DNA from: Proteus mirabilis ATCC 29906
Lineage (GTDB): Bacteria > Pseudomonadota > Gammaproteobacteria > Enterobacterales > Enterobacteriaceae
Assembly (NCBI RefSeq): GCF_000160755.1
Contig: NZ_GG668579.1
Span: forward strand, 1-64,000
Reading direction: 5' to 3'
DNA: 64,000 nucleotides
Part shown: piece after piece, positions 19,634-31,443 of the stretch
How the letters are laid out: the number at the start of each line of letters is the position of its first letter
Position numbering within the stretch: position 1 is the first letter of the stretch
The notes under the pieces: generated by a model
What the model saw: only the letters and a program-made list of their open reading frames with translations
Told to the model about the DNA's origin: nothing
The model's database searches: none
Made by a program: the position numbers and the translations under genes

Positions 19634-19665
19634 GATGTCTTTTCTATATATTGAGAAAAGACATC
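19634..19665 (-). promoter_or_regulatory. Perfect 12-bp hairpin between bamA and skp
   Basis: GATGTCTTTTCT at 19634-19645 and AGAAAAGACATC at 19654-19665 are exact inverted repeats with an 8-base loop, 16 bp after the bamA stop codon. No T-run follows directly on the minus strand. It probably shapes the bamA mRNA 3' end or partial readthrough into skp. Confidence 0.5.
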
Positions 19666-19681
19666 AACTTTACTTACATCG

Positions 19682-22087
19682 CTACCACGTTCTACCAATA
19701 TTAAACTGGAATTGCTCAGATTTATCGCCTTCGTAATCTTTAATTGGCTTCGCATAAGAGAAGACTAACGGACCTAAAGGTGATAACCACTGTAAAGCCA
19801 CACCGGTTGAAACACGTATATTACTTGCCTTACCAAAATCAGGCATACCAGCAGTCCAATTAGAATTAGTACTGTTCCAGTTGGTATCCCATACCGTACC
19901 CGCATCAACAAACATTGAAGTTCTGACGGATGAGGAATATTTATCATCAATAAATGGCGTTGGAGTGATCAGTTCAAAGCTGGCGACTGCCATAGCATTA
20001 CCACCGACCGCATCGCTAGATAATGAAGGATCAATTATCGTACTCCCATCTTTTGCAATTTTTTTCAAATAAATCGCTTTAGGACCGATATTATTGGAAC
20101 GGAAACCACGCACTGTACCAGAACCACCGGCATAGAAGTTTTCATAGAAGGGTAATTCTTTACCCCCTAAACCGTCACCGTAACCTAAACGACCTTTGAA
20201 CAAGGTGACCCAAGACTCTTTTTCATCAAGAGGGTAATACGCCATACCGTCCCAAGTCACTTTATAGTACTTGTTATCAGAGCCCGGTATAGTAATACGT
20301 CCACTTAAATTACTTCTTGCCCCAGAGGTTGGGAAGAAACCACGGTTTAAGTTATTAAATGTCCATCCCATGCTGACAGTATAGTCATCCGCATTAAAGG
20401 ATTCGCGTTTATCAAAACCCGGGTTTTCCCCCATACTTTCAAGATAACGCCACATCGCCACTTGAGGTTCCATCCGTGACAGGCCGTTATGCGTATAGCC
20501 TAAGCCAAGACGAGCCGAGTTATATTCATTGATAGGGAAACCTAAGGTGCCGTCTAACCCATAAGATTTATTGGTATAGCCGGATAAATCTGCATCATTA
20601 GCTCGGAAATCGTTATAGAAAATACGCCCCCCTAAGCTGACACCATTTACAGTAAAGTAAGGATCAGTGACTGACAATTCAGCATACGTTGAGTAATCAT
20701 TTTTACTGGCATTAATCGCAACGGCATTCCCCGTTCCTAACCAGTTATCCTGTGTTACCCCAACTTGGAAGCTGACACCACTTTCTGTACCGAAACCGAC
20801 ACCAAAGTTAAGTGAACCCGTATTACGCTCTTTGACACGATAAACGATATCAACTTGATCAGGTGATCCCGGAATACGCTGTGTTTCCGTTTCGACTGTT
20901 TCAAAATAACCTAAACGGTTTAAACGCTCTTTACCTTGTTCAACTAAATCGCTACCTAACCAAGCCCCTTCCATTTGACGCATTTCACGACGTAAAACAG
21001 AGTCCTTGGTTATATCATTACCCGCAAAACGGATTTGACGCACATAGAAACGATTCCCTGCATCAACGTTAACATGCAGTTTTACCGTTTTATTTTCATC
21101 ATTGATTTCAGGATTTGTCATCACCCGTGGATAGGCGTATCCATAGCGACCTAATAGATTTTTAATTTCATTTTCTGTTTTGGTCACTTGAGCACCGTTA
21201 TACAGTGAGCCTGGTGCGATTTGGATCAGATCTTCAATCTCTTTGGTATAGCCTGCGGTATTACCATTGATTTCGGTACTTTCAACCGTGTATTTATCAC
21301 CTTCTTTCAGGTTAATAGTAATATAAATACCTTTTTTATCAGGCGTTAAGCTAACGTTTGTGGATTCAATATCAAAACGTGCATAACCACGATCTAGATA
21401 AAAACTTCTTAATGTCTCTAAGTCACCAGCGAGTTTTTGTTTCTGATATTTTTCATCAGCCGCTAAGTTCCACCAAGGCACATCATCACGTAGTTGGAAG
21501 CGGTTAACTAATTCAGCAGTACTAAATGCTTTATTACCAACAATATTGATTTGTTGAATAGTAGCTGAAACACCTTCGGCAAATACCAGTTTTAAATCAA
21601 CACGGTTACGAGGAAGAGGAGTCACAACAACTTTTACTGTGGCGTTATATTTACCAACACTATAGTAGAAATCTTCAAGACCTTTCTCAATATTAGCCAA
21701 CATTGTTCGGTCAAGTGTTTCACCAATACGGATATTGGAAGCATCAAGATTTTGCTTAAGCATATCTTCTTTAATTGCTTTGTTACCTGAGAAAGTAATA
21801 CTCGCAATTGTTGGACGCTCTTTAACTTGAACAATAAGTACATTTCCGTCACGCAGAACCCGAACATCATCGAAGTTTCCTGTCGCAAATAATGAACGGA
21901 TAGTTCGACTAATATCATCATCGCTGACCGAATCTCCAACTCGGACAGGCATGTTCAGTAATGCTGCACCAACGGCGACGCGTTGAAGACCTTCAAATTG
22001 AATGTCCTGAACTACGAATCCGTCTGAACCGTATGCAGTGGCGCTGCCCAGCAGCAGCGACGCTATAAGCAACTTTTTCATCGCCAT
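19682..22087 (-). CDS. bamA: Outer membrane protein assembly factor BamA
   Basis: Essential Omp85-family core of the BAM complex, which inserts beta-barrel proteins into the outer membrane. A signal peptide starting [13 protein letters not shown] is followed by five POTRA domains (about 24-420) and a 16-strand barrel. The lid loop motif VRGF is present as [12 protein letters not shown], and the protein ends with an aromatic residue (IGRTW), the BAM recognition signal. Upstream in-frame ATG codons (to 22159) overlap rseP; 22087 gives the family start and 801 residues. Confidence 0.97.
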   Translation of the reverse strand: MAMKKLLIASLLLGSATAYGSDGFVVQDIQFEGLQRVAVGAALLNMPVRVGDSVSDDDISRTIRSLFATGNFDDVRVLRDGNVLIVQVKERPTIASITFSGNKAIKEDMLKQNLDASNIRIGETLDRTMLANIEKGLEDFYYSVGKYNATVKVVVTPLPRNRVDLKLVFAEGVSATIQQINIVGNKAFSTAELVNRFQLRDDVPWWNLAADEKYQKQKLAGDLETLRSFYLDRGYARFDIESTNVSLTPDKKGIYITINLKEGDKYTVESTEINGNTAGYTKEIEDLIQIAPGSLYNGAQVTKTENEIKNLLGRYGYAYPRVMTNPEINDENKTVKLHVNVDAGNRFYVRQIRFAGNDITKDSVLRREMRQMEGAWLGSDLVEQGKERLNRLGYFETVETETQRIPGSPDQVDIVYRVKERNTGSLNFGVGFGTESGVSFQVGVTQDNWLGTGNAVAINASKNDYSTYAELSVTDPYFTVNGVSLGGRIFYNDFRANDADLSGYTNKSYGLDGTLGFPINEYNSARLGLGYTHNGLSRMEPQVAMWRYLESMGENPGFDKRESFNADDYTVSMGWTFNNLNRGFFPTSGARSNLSGRITIPGSDNKYYKVTWDGMAYYPLDEKESWVTLFKGRLGYGDGLGGKELPFYENFYAGGSGTVRGFRSNNIGPKAIYLKKIAKDGSTIIDPSLSSDAVGGNAMAVASFELITPTPFIDDKYSSSVRTSMFVDAGTVWDTNWNSTNSNWTAGMPDFGKASNIRVSTGVALQWLSPLGPLVFSYAKPIKDYEGDKSEQFQFNIGRTW

Positions 22088-22127
22088 CGTTGTTTTGTGT
22101 TTTCCTAACCGGTCCCTGCTTATTTTA

Positions 22128-23480
22128 TTATAAGCGAGAGAAATCATTGAAAAGTGCAAGTCCCATTAACAGCATCAGTGCCATAACACCGAAACGATAA
22201 CAGACATCTTGTACACGCTCAGATACCGGCCCTCCCTTTATCTTCTCGATAACCAGGAAAAGCAGGTGCCCACCATCTAAGACAGGCAGGGGAAACAAAT
22301 TAATGATCCCCAGATTGACACTGATAAGTGCGATAAACATCAAATAGTAAACAAAACCTGAATCCGCAGACATTCCAGCGCCTTTAGCGATAGAAACCGG
22401 TCCACTAAGATTTGTTAACTTGACATCACCAACCACTAACTTGCCAATCATTTTGACAGTCAAACCCATTAACTGCCATGTTTTATCAGATGCTTCATAT
22501 AACGCTGAAAATGGGTTGTATTGTTGCATTATCAAGTATTGCTCATCTGGCGGTAATACTTGTAGCTTCGCACCCACTTGTCCAACTTCGCTACCATCTT
22601 TCAGCGCTATTGCTGTAGGAGTAATATTTAACACCAAAGAAGCACCGTTACGTTCAACTAACAGTTCCAACGTTTTGTTGGGGCTTTGTCGAACAAAATA
22701 AGTAAATGGGTGCCAAGTATCAATTGGCTGACCATCGACTTTAACGATCCGATCCCCTGCTTGTAAACCTGCTTTTTCAGCTGCAGAGTCTGGTATTACT
22801 TCTACAACTTTAGAGTCCAACCGTGCGCCAACAGGCATGATGCCTAGGGATACGATAGGATCTTGTCTTTCAGGATCAAAATTCCACTGTTGCAAATTCA
22901 GTATATTCTCACTCTCAGAAAGAGAGTTAGGCTGAGTTACAACGAAAGTCACCTCTTTTGCACCAATTTTACTCACTAATGCTAAACGAACAGCATTCTG
23001 ATCAGGCGTTTCGATACCTGCAACGGATTTTAGTTCCATTCCCGGCGTTAATTTTGCTTGTTCTGCGATAGAGTCAGGGCGAATATCTGCAATTATTGGC
23101 TTTAATGCCGGCACCCCAATCATAAAAACAAGCCAATAAGCCACAATGGCTAATAAGAAATTTGCAATCGGTCCGGCGGCAACAATAGCGGCTCTTTGCC
23201 CGACGGTTTTATTGTTAAAAGCGAGATGACGACGCTCTGGTGCGACTTCGGCGACACGCTCATCCAACATTTTTACATAGCCACCTAAAGGTATCCATGC
23301 AACGACAAATTCGGTGCCATGTTTATCTGTTTTACGCCAAATCGCTTTACCAAAACCAATAGAAAAACGCTCAACATAAACGCCACAGCGTCTTGCTACC
23401 CAAAAATGTCCAAATTCATGTACCGTAATAAGAATACCTAAAACGATAATAAACGCGGCTAGATTCCACAGGATACCCAT
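22128..23480 (-). CDS. rseP: Sigma-E regulator site-2 protease RseP
   Basis: Inner-membrane zinc metalloprotease that cleaves RseA after DegS, releasing sigma E, and clears remnant signal peptides. The HEFGH zinc motif is at residues 21-25, the LDGG second motif is near residue 402, and two periplasmic PDZ domains lie between (about 115-310). The 450 residues equal the E. coli length. The gene lies between cdsA and bamA, linking stress sensing to outer-membrane assembly. Confidence 0.97.
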   Translation of the reverse strand: MGILWNLAAFIIVLGILITVHEFGHFWVARRCGVYVERFSIGFGKAIWRKTDKHGTEFVVAWIPLGGYVKMLDERVAEVAPERRHLAFNNKTVGQRAAIVAAGPIANFLLAIVAYWLVFMIGVPALKPIIADIRPDSIAEQAKLTPGMELKSVAGIETPDQNAVRLALVSKIGAKEVTFVVTQPNSLSESENILNLQQWNFDPERQDPIVSLGIMPVGARLDSKVVEVIPDSAAEKAGLQAGDRIVKVDGQPIDTWHPFTYFVRQSPNKTLELLVERNGASLVLNITPTAIALKDGSEVGQVGAKLQVLPPDEQYLIMQQYNPFSALYEASDKTWQLMGLTVKMIGKLVVGDVKLTNLSGPVSIAKGAGMSADSGFVYYLMFIALISVNLGIINLFPLPVLDGGHLLFLVIEKIKGGPVSERVQDVCYRFGVMALMLLMGLALFNDFSRL

Positions 23481-23489
23481 TGCTTACCT

Positions 23490-24353
23490 TTACATTTGAA
23501 AGCCAGAAGAAACTAAAAACACCAATCCAGCGAAAACAGGGATCGCCGCGGTCAAACTATCAATACGATCTAGCACACCACCATGCCCAGGGATAAGCTG
23601 ACTACTGTCTTTTATGCCGGAAACACGTTTAAACATACTCTCAGCCAGATCGCCGAATACGGAAACAATCACCACGATGCCCGAAATCAGTAATAGATGG
23701 TTAGGCACTTCAGTAATTGGTGCGAAACGCGTAAATAGCCATGAAACAACACCTGCAGTGATTAACCCGCCCACCAGACCTTCCAAAGTTTTACCCGGTG
23801 ATACTTTCGGTGCCATTTTATGTTTACCCATTAAACGGCCAAATGCATAAGCCCCTGAGTCCGCAGCCCAAACCAATAACATGACATACAGTAACCACCA
23901 GGCCCCTGTATATGAGTTTGTGCTATATCCCAACATACGTAGCGCCATCATGCCACAATAAAAAGGAACAATCGTCAATATACCGAACAATAACTTAAGA
24001 AGAACAGAATTTTTCCACATATTGGCTGAATTCGGATAACTGACAACTAATAAAATCGCCGCTACCCACCAAAAGAGCCCAGCCCATAAGCTATTCTTAA
24101 TCATTGCTGTATCAAGCAGGTGATCAAAATCCGGTAACGAGGCTTGCATAAGAACTAAGAGTGCAGCAAATCCAACACCAGTAGCAATACGTTTGCCTTG
24201 AGAATGCCAGCCGATAAATTGAGCCCATTCCCAACCCGCTAAGCCTGAAATGGCAATAATAACTAATCCAAATCCTGCGGGAGGAAGAAGAAATAAAGCA
24301 GCAATAACAATAGGGATTAGTATTAATGCAGTAATGACACGATACTTAAGCAA
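23490..24353 (-). CDS. cdsA: Phosphatidate cytidylyltransferase
   Basis: Integral membrane enzyme that makes CDP-diacylglycerol from phosphatidate and CTP, the precursor of all major phospholipids. The family signature KRVSGIKDSSQLIPGHGGVLDR lies near residues 240-261, and the rest is a series of hydrophobic helices. The start codon is TTG, one base after the uppS stop, the same unusual start used in E. coli. Confidence 0.96.
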   Translation of the reverse strand: MLKYRVITALILIPIVIAALFLLPPAGFGLVIIAISGLAGWEWAQFIGWHSQGKRIATGVGFAALLVLMQASLPDFDHLLDTAMIKNSLWAGLFWWVAAILLVVSYPNSANMWKNSVLLKLLFGILTIVPFYCGMMALRMLGYSTNSYTGAWWLLYVMLLVWAADSGAYAFGRLMGKHKMAPKVSPGKTLEGLVGGLITAGVVSWLFTRFAPITEVPNHLLLISGIVVIVSVFGDLAESMFKRVSGIKDSSQLIPGHGGVLDRIDSLTAAIPVFAGLVFLVSSGFQM

Positions 24354-24354
24354 A

Positions 24355-25113
24355 TTATCCTCCCAGATTTACAGTATCTGTTTCCGATGTTGTACCACCG
24401 AAACGTCTTTCCCGTTTAGCAAAAGCATCAAGTGCATTCTGAAAAACTTGTTCATCAAAATCAGGCCATAAAACCTGTGTAAAATATAACTCAGCATAAG
24501 CAATTTGCCAGATAAGGAAATTACTTATACGATGTTCTCCACCTGTACGGATCACAAGATCTACAGGCGATTGATCGTGTAAACACAAGTGTGAGGATAT
24601 CGCATTTTCATTAATATCTTCGATAGCTAACTCCCCTTTTGCGAGGGAACTCGCTAATTGTTGTACACTTTGTGTAATATCCCATCGTCCACCGTAATTG
24701 GCAGCAATATTTAAATTGAGTCCGGTATTATTTGCAGTCAGTGCAACAGAGTTTTTTATTCTATCTTGTAAACGACGACTAAAGCGGCTGATATCACCGA
24801 TAATTGTTAATCTGACATTGTGTTTGTGTAGGCTTTTCACTTCATTATCTAATGCAAAAACAAACAACTCCATCAAAGAACTCACCTCTTGTTCAGGGCG
24901 ATTCCAGTTTTCGCTGCTAAATGCATATAACGTTAGTGATTCAATTTTATGTTTGACGGAAAAGCTAACCGCATCTCGAACTGCTTTAATTCCCGCGCGA
25001 TGGCCCGTAACTCGGAGTTTCCCTTGTTTTTTTGCCCAACGTCCGTTGCCATCCATAATGATAGCAACATGCTTTGGTTTTGATGCGGATGAATCGTCAC
25101 TGGATAAGTTCAC
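24355..25113 (-). CDS. uppS: Undecaprenyl diphosphate synthase
   Basis: Cis-prenyltransferase that extends farnesyl diphosphate with eight isopentenyl units, giving the carrier lipid for peptidoglycan, O-antigen and other glycans. The catalytic segment HVAIIMDGNGRWAKKQG is near residues 15-31, with FSSENW and RTGGEHRISNFLIWQ as substrate-binding motifs. The start is GTG at 25113 with an AAGGG site upstream. It heads the cdsA-rseP-bamA string. Confidence 0.96.
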   Translation of the reverse strand: MNLSSDDSSASKPKHVAIIMDGNGRWAKKQGKLRVTGHRAGIKAVRDAVSFSVKHKIESLTLYAFSSENWNRPEQEVSSLMELFVFALDNEVKSLHKHNVRLTIIGDISRFSRRLQDRIKNSVALTANNTGLNLNIAANYGGRWDITQSVQQLASSLAKGELAIEDINENAISSHLCLHDQSPVDLVIRTGGEHRISNFLIWQIAYAELYFTQVLWPDFDEQVFQNALDAFAKRERRFGGTTSETDTVNLGG

Positions 25114-25175
25114 TCAATTTAACCCTTTGCTAATCTGATACTGATACAGACAGTCCTCTTCGGATAACCTACGCA

Positions 25176-25199
25176 CAAAAAAACCGTGTGACTCCACGG
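25176..25199 (-). terminator. Probable terminator between dxr and uppS
   Basis: On the minus strand the stem CCGTG-GAGTCA-CACGG is followed by seven T residues. Another small hairpin, CTAAAGC-GGTT-GCTTTAG, lies just upstream (about 25219-25236). The 225-bp gap therefore probably separates two transcription units, so a promoter for uppS is expected in the remaining 60 bp, though none is obvious. Confidence 0.65.
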
Positions 25200-25338
25200 C
25201 CTTTGGCAAAGCCTCAAAGTTGCTAAAGCGGTTGCTTTAGTAATGAACTGTTAATTTTCATTATTGTCTTTAGTGATTTGGCAACTATACCATTAGCCAG
25301 AAAGACGAACAAACACACTCTGGTAAATATCATCATCA

Positions 25339-26532
25339 TTATACAATTTGTGCGATAATCTGCTGTGTTTGTAACCTTGCTAATTTATCAATTTCTAAAA
25401 CATCGTCGATACTTTGAGGCTCAGAGAGGTCAAAATGTTCAACCACTTTGCGATTAATTTTAGCAATATCAGTGAATTTTACTTTTTCGTTTAAAAAAGC
25501 ATCAACAACAACCTCATTAGCGGCATTTAATACCGTTGTTGAAGCTTGTCCCCGTTGCGAGGCTTCGATGGCAAGTGCTAAACAAGGATAGCGCTGATAG
25601 TCTGGACGGATAAATTCTAGGGCTTGTATCTCAAAAAAATCTAATGCTTTCGCGCCCGATTCGGTGCGATGAGGATATGCCATGGAATAAGCGATAGGCG
25701 TTCTCATATCTGGCTCACCAATTTGTGCGATAATGCTACCATCACGATAGCGAACCATTGAATGGATCACCGATTGGGGATGAATAATGACTTCCATCTC
25801 TGCTTCCGAGGCATTAAAGAAATAACGAGCTTCGATATATTCCAAGCCTTTATTCATCATAGTGGCTGAATCAACCGAAATTTTACGCCCCATTGACCAG
25901 TTTGGATGTGCGCAAGCTTGGTCTGGAGTCATTGCATCTAGCTCATCTAAAGGCGTATAGCGAAACGGTCCACCGGAGCCTGTGAGTAAAATACTGGTGA
26001 TGCCATGGGCTTCTAAAGATGCATGGCCTAAATTGTCTTGAATACCTGTAGGTAAACTTTGGTAGATAGCATTATGTTCACTATCAATAGGTAAAACCTT
26101 CGCACCATATTTAGCCACCGCATCAAAGAATAAACGACCACTCGTGATCAGAGATTCTTTATTGGCTAATAAAATTCTTTTCCCTTTTTCTATCGCAGCC
26201 AGTGTAGGCTTAAGCCCCGCCACCCCTGTAATAGCAGACATCACTTGATCGGCTTCATCCAATGCAGCAATTTCATTAACAGCATTAGAGCCTGATAATA
26301 TTTCCGTTTTACACGATGTATTGGCTAATAATTGTTTCAGCTCACCGGCACTTTTTTCATCCGACATCACCGCATATTTAGGCTGAAAAGCGCGACATTG
26401 CTGCGCCATTTTAGTTGCATTTTTTCCAGCCACTAAAGCAAGCACCTGAAACTCATCAGGGTTATTTTCAATGACGGATAACGTACTTGTTCCGATAGAC
26501 CCTGTTGAGCCTAATATAGTTATTTGTTTCAT
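25339..26532 (-). CDS. dxr: 1-deoxy-D-xylulose 5-phosphate reductoisomerase
   Basis: NADPH-dependent enzyme that makes 2-C-methyl-D-erythritol 4-phosphate, the committed step of the MEP isoprenoid pathway. The N-terminal [11 protein letters not shown] dinucleotide motif is at residues 8-18, PIDSEHNAI at about 148-156, the flexible-loop tryptophan in [11 protein letters not shown] near 212, and MNKGLE near 227. The 397 residues match the family. It supplies the isoprenoid substrate used downstream by UppS. Confidence 0.97.
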   Translation of the reverse strand: MKQITILGSTGSIGTSTLSVIENNPDEFQVLALVAGKNATKMAQQCRAFQPKYAVMSDEKSAGELKQLLANTSCKTEILSGSNAVNEIAALDEADQVMSAITGVAGLKPTLAAIEKGKRILLANKESLITSGRLFFDAVAKYGAKVLPIDSEHNAIYQSLPTGIQDNLGHASLEAHGITSILLTGSGGPFRYTPLDELDAMTPDQACAHPNWSMGRKISVDSATMMNKGLEYIEARYFFNASEAEMEVIIHPQSVIHSMVRYRDGSIIAQIGEPDMRTPIAYSMAYPHRTESGAKALDFFEIQALEFIRPDYQRYPCLALAIEASQRGQASTTVLNAANEVVVDAFLNEKVKFTDIAKINRKVVEHFDLSEPQSIDDVLEIDKLARLQTQQIIAQIV

Positions 26533-26675
26533 TATTAATCAATCAGTATATCAATAACATTTTCATTAAAAGGAATTATATCAGCATGACGAGATAAATG
26601 AGGGGAAAGATGATAACTTTAATAAATAATGTGATAAAAAGAAGATATTAGGCATTTATTTTCCAGTAAATGCTC

Positions 26676-26704
26676 AAAAATAATGCCACATTTCAGTGGC
26701 ATTA
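26676..26704 (-). terminator. Intrinsic terminator after frr
   Basis: On the minus strand TAATGCCAC-TGAAAT-GTGGCATTA is followed by a short T-rich stretch, 19 bp beyond the frr stop codon. Confidence 0.8.
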
Positions 26705-26722
26705 TCAGAAAAAGAATAAAAA

Positions 26723-27280
26723 TTAGAATTCCATTAACTCAGCTTCTTTCAGCGTTAATGCTTCATCAATTTTTTTAATGAACATATCAGTTAATTTCTG
26801 AATTTCATCTTGTGAACGGCGTTCATCATCTTCACTAATTTCTTTATCTTTCAGTAATGCTTTGATTTTATCATTAGCATCACGACGGATATTACGAATA
26901 GAGACACGACCTTGTTCTGCATCTCCACGCACAACTTTGATTAAGTCTTTACGACGTTCTTCAGTTAACGGAGGCAGTGGAACACGGATGATCGCGCCTG
27001 CAGATGAAGGATTTAAGCCTAAATCTGATGCCATAATCGCTTTTTCAACAGCAGGTGCTAAAGTACGATCGAACACTGTAATTGCCAATGTGCGGCCATC
27101 TTCTGCCACAACGTTAGCAACTTGATTTAATGGAGTTGGTGCGCCGTAGTATTCTACAACAATACCATCTAATAGGTTTGGAGACGCACGGCCAGTACGA
27201 ACTTTATTAATTTGGCTTTTTAGTGCTTCAACGCTTTTGTCCATGCGTTCTTGAGCATCTTTTTTGATTTCATTAATCAC
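26723..27280 (-). CDS. frr: Ribosome recycling factor
   Basis: Splits post-termination ribosomes together with EF-G. The 185 residues show the family core KIRTGRASP-like segment ([15 protein letters not shown] near residue 27), [24 protein letters not shown] near 95, and the three-helix bundle ending EAELMEF. The start codon is GTG, as in E. coli frr. Confidence 0.97.
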   Translation of the reverse strand: MINEIKKDAQERMDKSVEALKSQINKVRTGRASPNLLDGIVVEYYGAPTPLNQVANVVAEDGRTLAITVFDRTLAPAVEKAIMASDLGLNPSSAGAIIRVPLPPLTEERRKDLIKVVRGDAEQGRVSIRNIRRDANDKIKALLKDKEISEDDERRSQDEIQKLTDMFIKKIDEALTLKEAELMEF

Positions 27281-27396
27281 GTTATAAACCCTTGGGAACT
27301 GGTTATCTTCCAGACGATATCAAATTATGATATCGACATAAATGAATTGGCGTACTTTAAGATGTTAACGCCAAATTATACCATTGTCTCTGTGTA

Positions 27397-28125
27397 TTAA
27401 GCGTGAGAAATCAAAGTTCCTTCACTTTCACCCATTACAACCCGACGTAATGCACCCGGTTTATTCATATTGAATACGCGGATAGGTAAATTATGATCTC
27501 GGGCTAATGTGAATGCAGCAAGATCCATGACTTTCAATTCACGTTCTAATACATCCTGATAAGTCAGCTTTTCATATAATACCGCATCAGGATCTTTGGT
27601 TGGATCGGCTGAAAATACACCGTCAACTTTTGTCGCTTTCAATACAACGTCAGCTTCAATTTCAATACCACGTAAACACGCAGCTGAGTCAGTCGTAAAG
27701 AATGGGTTGCCTGTACCTGCCGAGAAGATAACAACTCGGCCATGGCGTAATAAGCTAATAGCCTCAGCCCAACTGTAGTTATCACAAACACCATTAAGTG
27801 GAAATGCTGACATTAATCGTGCATTGACATAAGCACGATGCAATGCATCACGCATTGCTAAGCCATTCATCACTGTGGCGAGCATTCCCATGTGGTCACC
27901 CACAACACGGTTCATACCTGCAGCTGCTAGACCAGCGCCACGGAACAAGTTACCACCGCCAATTACGACACCGACTTGTATGCCCAATTCAACGAGTTCT
28001 TTAATTTCCTGAGCCATGCGATCAAGTACGCTCGCATCGATACCAAAACCTTCTGCGCCTTGCAGGGCTTCGCCACTCAGCTTTAATAAGATTCGCTGAT
28101 ATACGGGTTTTGCATTGGTTGCCAT
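27397..28125 (-). CDS. pyrH: Uridylate kinase
   Basis: UMP kinase of the amino acid kinase fold, producing UDP, allosterically activated by GTP and inhibited by UTP. Motifs include KLSGEALQG near residue 15, [10 protein letters not shown] near 58 and [16 protein letters not shown] near 135. The length of 242 residues is normal. The frr-pyrH gap holds two small perfect hairpins (27315-27335 and 27347-27374) with no T-tract. Confidence 0.97.
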   Translation of the reverse strand: MATNAKPVYQRILLKLSGEALQGAEGFGIDASVLDRMAQEIKELVELGIQVGVVIGGGNLFRGAGLAAAGMNRVVGDHMGMLATVMNGLAMRDALHRAYVNARLMSAFPLNGVCDNYSWAEAISLLRHGRVVIFSAGTGNPFFTTDSAACLRGIEIEADVVLKATKVDGVFSADPTKDPDAVLYEKLTYQDVLERELKVMDLAAFTLARDHNLPIRVFNMNKPGALRRVVMGESEGTLISHA

Positions 28126-28211
28126 GGTGTTCTGTCCTAAGCAGATTAGTTAATTGGAGGTTTTAGATAGCCTTACTCTTTTCAAAGAAAAGCAAACTGT
28201 CAGTGGAGATT

Positions 28212-28242
28212 GTAACAAAACAGAACCGCCTTAAGGCGGTTC
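28212..28242 (-). terminator. Intrinsic terminator after tsf
   Basis: On the minus strand GAACCGCC-TTAA-GGCGGTTC is followed by CTGTTTTGTT, 19 bp after the tsf stop codon. Confidence 0.85.
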
Positions 28243-28260
28243 CATTAACGCAAAGCGTTA

Positions 28261-29112
28261 TTATTTGCTCATTGCCGCAACTTCTGCTGCGAAATCAGCT
28301 TCAACTTTCTCAATACCTTCACCAACTTCGAAACGAACGAAGTTAATGATTTCAGCATTGTTTTCTTTCAGCAGATCGCCAACAGTTTTGCTTGGATCCA
28401 TAACGAAATGCTGACCAGTCAGAGAGATCTCACCGGTGAATTTGTTCATACGACCAGTAACCATTTTTTCTGCGATTTCGCGTGGTTTACCTGATTGCAT
28501 TGCGATGTCCATCTGGATTTGGTGCTCATGCTCAACAACATCAGCAGGCACATCTTCAGGGCGAACATATTCTGGTTTGCTTGCAGCAACGTGCATAGCA
28601 ATGTGTTTGATCAGTTCTTCGTTAGCGCCTTTAGCTGCAACTAAAACACCGATGCGAGCACCGTGCAGGTAAGTACCTAACTCTTCGCCTTCTAAAATAG
28701 CAACGCGGCGAATGTTGATGTTTTCACCAATTTTTGCAACTAATGCAGTACGAGCGTCTTCGAATTTCGCTTTCAGTGCTTCGATATCGTCAGTTTTGTC
28801 TGCTAATACTGCAGCCATAACATCTTTACCGAATGCGATGAAGCCAGCATCTTTAGCAACGAAGTCTGTTTCACAGTTCAGTTCAACCAGCGCACCGAAT
28901 TTACCATCAGCAGTAACTTCTGCAAGGATGATACCTTCAGCAGCAACGCGACCTGCTTTTTTAGCCGCTTTTGCTTGACCTGATTTACGCATGTTGTCGA
29001 TAGCTAATTCGATATCACCGTTAGCTTCAACCAGCGCTTTTTTACATTCCATCATGCCTGCGCCAGTACGTTCACGCAGTTCTTTTACCAATGCAGCGGT
29101 AATTCCAGACAT
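28261..29112 (-). CDS. tsf: Translation elongation factor Ts
   Basis: Guanine nucleotide exchange factor for EF-Tu. The N-terminal [16 protein letters not shown] segment (about residues 12-27) and the core TDFVAKD motif near 81 are diagnostic. The 283 residues match E. coli EF-Ts. Codon choice is strongly biased, as expected for a highly expressed gene. It follows rpsB and a conserved attenuator hairpin. Confidence 0.98.
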   Translation of the reverse strand: MSGITAALVKELRERTGAGMMECKKALVEANGDIELAIDNMRKSGQAKAAKKAGRVAAEGIILAEVTADGKFGALVELNCETDFVAKDAGFIAFGKDVMAAVLADKTDDIEALKAKFEDARTALVAKIGENINIRRVAILEGEELGTYLHGARIGVLVAAKGANEELIKHIAMHVAASKPEYVRPEDVPADVVEHEHQIQMDIAMQSGKPREIAEKMVTGRMNKFTGEISLTGQHFVMDPSKTVGDLLKENNAEIINFVRFEVGEGIEKVEADFAAEVAAMSK

Positions 29113-29170
29113 TTGTTTCTTCCTCGACTTTTCTATGGGCGAGCCATAGATGTTCTCATAGCAGATGTGT

Positions 29171-29193
29171 AAAGGGGGCCTATTGAGGCCCCC
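29171..29193 (-). terminator. rpsB-tsf intercistronic attenuator hairpin
   Basis: On the minus strand GGGGGCC-TCAATA-GGCCCCC is followed by TTTACAC. The U-tract is short, so partial termination is likely. That would fit the known lower output of tsf relative to rpsB in E. coli. Confidence 0.75.
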
Positions 29194-29247
29194 TAACCAA
29201 TATATAGCAATACCTGGTTAAATAAGGGCTCTTACGAGCATGCCTTA

Positions 29248-30194
<947 letters not shown>

Positions 30195-30491
30195 CCATAA
30201 ATAACCTCAAGAAACCACTATTAGTTACGGTTTCACTGCCAATATATCGGTTAACAACAGCGAATAAAAAAGCGCAATATGTAAAGACAACAAACAATAT
30301 AAGGCGTAATGTGCCTGATTATTGGCGATATCAAACAGATTACTCCTATCCTCTTTGATTGGCACACCCACTTTCTGCTGATATCATAAATGGTAATTAG
30401 AATTATTTCTCACCATCATAATTCATAGACCTGCAATACCATGCAATAATGATTGTATTGTGGCTTTTAAATCTATTAATGAAGAACTCAA
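30195..30491. other. Intergenic region between the rpsB promoter and map
   Basis: This AT-rich spacer between divergent genes must hold the upstream part of the rpsB promoter and the promoter of map. No confident hexamer pair, operator, hairpin terminator or small gene was recognised in it. Confidence 0.5.
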
Positions 30492-31289
30492 ATGGCTATT
30501 GTAATCAAGACTGAAGAAGATATTCAAAAAATGCGCGTCGCGGGTCGTCTTGCGGCTGAAGTCCTTGAAGTTGTCGCACCCTATGTAAAACCCGGCGTAA
30601 GTACAGCGGAATTAGATCGTATTTGTCATCAACATATTGTTGATGTTCAGCAAGCTATCCCTGCTTGCTTAAACTATCATGGCTTCCCTAAATCAGTGTG
30701 TATTTCTGTTAATGATGTTATTTGCCATGGTATTCCTAGTGAAGACAAAATCTTAAAAGACGGCGATATTGTTAATATTGATGTCACTGTCATTAAAGAG
30801 GGTTTTCATGGCGATACGTCAAAAATGTTTATCGTCGGTAAACCGACTATTCAAGGTGAGCGTCTATGTCGGATCACCCAAGAAAGTCTCTACCTTGCAA
30901 TAAAAATGGTAAAACCAGGTATTCGCTTACGTGAATTAGGTAAAGCCATTCAAAAATTCGTTGAAGGGCATGATTTTTCTGTGGTACGCGAATATTGTGG
31001 ACATGGTATTGGCGAAGGTTTCCACGAAGAGCCTCAAGTATTACACTATGATGCTGATGACGGTGGTGTTGTGTTACAAAAAGGCATGGCATTTACTATC
31101 GAGCCGATGGTCAATACTGGAGATTACCGTATTCGTACCATGAAAGACGGTTGGACAGTAAAAACCAAAGATCGCGGTTGGTCTGCTCAATATGAGCATA
31201 CTTTAGTGGTTACCGACAATGGTTGTGAAATCATGACACTGCGTAAAGAAGAAGAGCCATTTATTTCTGCCGTATTAGTTAACGAATAA
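30492..31289 (+). CDS. map: Methionine aminopeptidase type I
   Basis: Removes the initiator methionine from nascent proteins. This M24A metalloprotease of 265 residues has the metal ligands in NIDVTVIKEGFHGDTS (two Asp, about residues 97 and 108), CGHGIGEGFHEEP (His near 171), EPMV (Glu near 204) and QYEHT (Glu near 235). The gene is divergent from rpsB, as in E. coli, and has its own terminator. Confidence 0.97.
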   Translation: MAIVIKTEEDIQKMRVAGRLAAEVLEVVAPYVKPGVSTAELDRICHQHIVDVQQAIPACLNYHGFPKSVCISVNDVICHGIPSEDKILKDGDIVNIDVTVIKEGFHGDTSKMFIVGKPTIQGERLCRITQESLYLAIKMVKPGIRLRELGKAIQKFVEGHDFSVVREYCGHGIGEGFHEEPQVLHYDADDGGVVLQKGMAFTIEPMVNTGDYRIRTMKDGWTVKTKDRGWSAQYEHTLVVTDNGCEIMTLRKEEEPFISAVLVNE

Positions 31290-31310
31290 ATCGCACTCTT
31301 CTAAAATGTA

Positions 31311-31346
31311 AAAACGACATATTTTTTCGAGGTATGTCGTTTTTTT
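31311..31346 (+). terminator. Intrinsic terminator after map
   Basis: The stem ACGACATA / TATGTCGT with an 11-base loop is followed by a run of eight T, 22 bp after the map stop codon. Confidence 0.9.
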
Positions 31347-31443
31347 TATTTTCAACTTTGGTAAGAAAATAGAAATGCTAGTCAGGTTACCGTTTTAACA
31401 TTACTCTTAATATAATCAGCATATATGAGTGAGATGATTAACT

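Noticed and set aside
24698..25138. 146-codon frame antisense to uppS
   Set aside because: It lies wholly opposite a strongly conserved essential gene and shows no family features.
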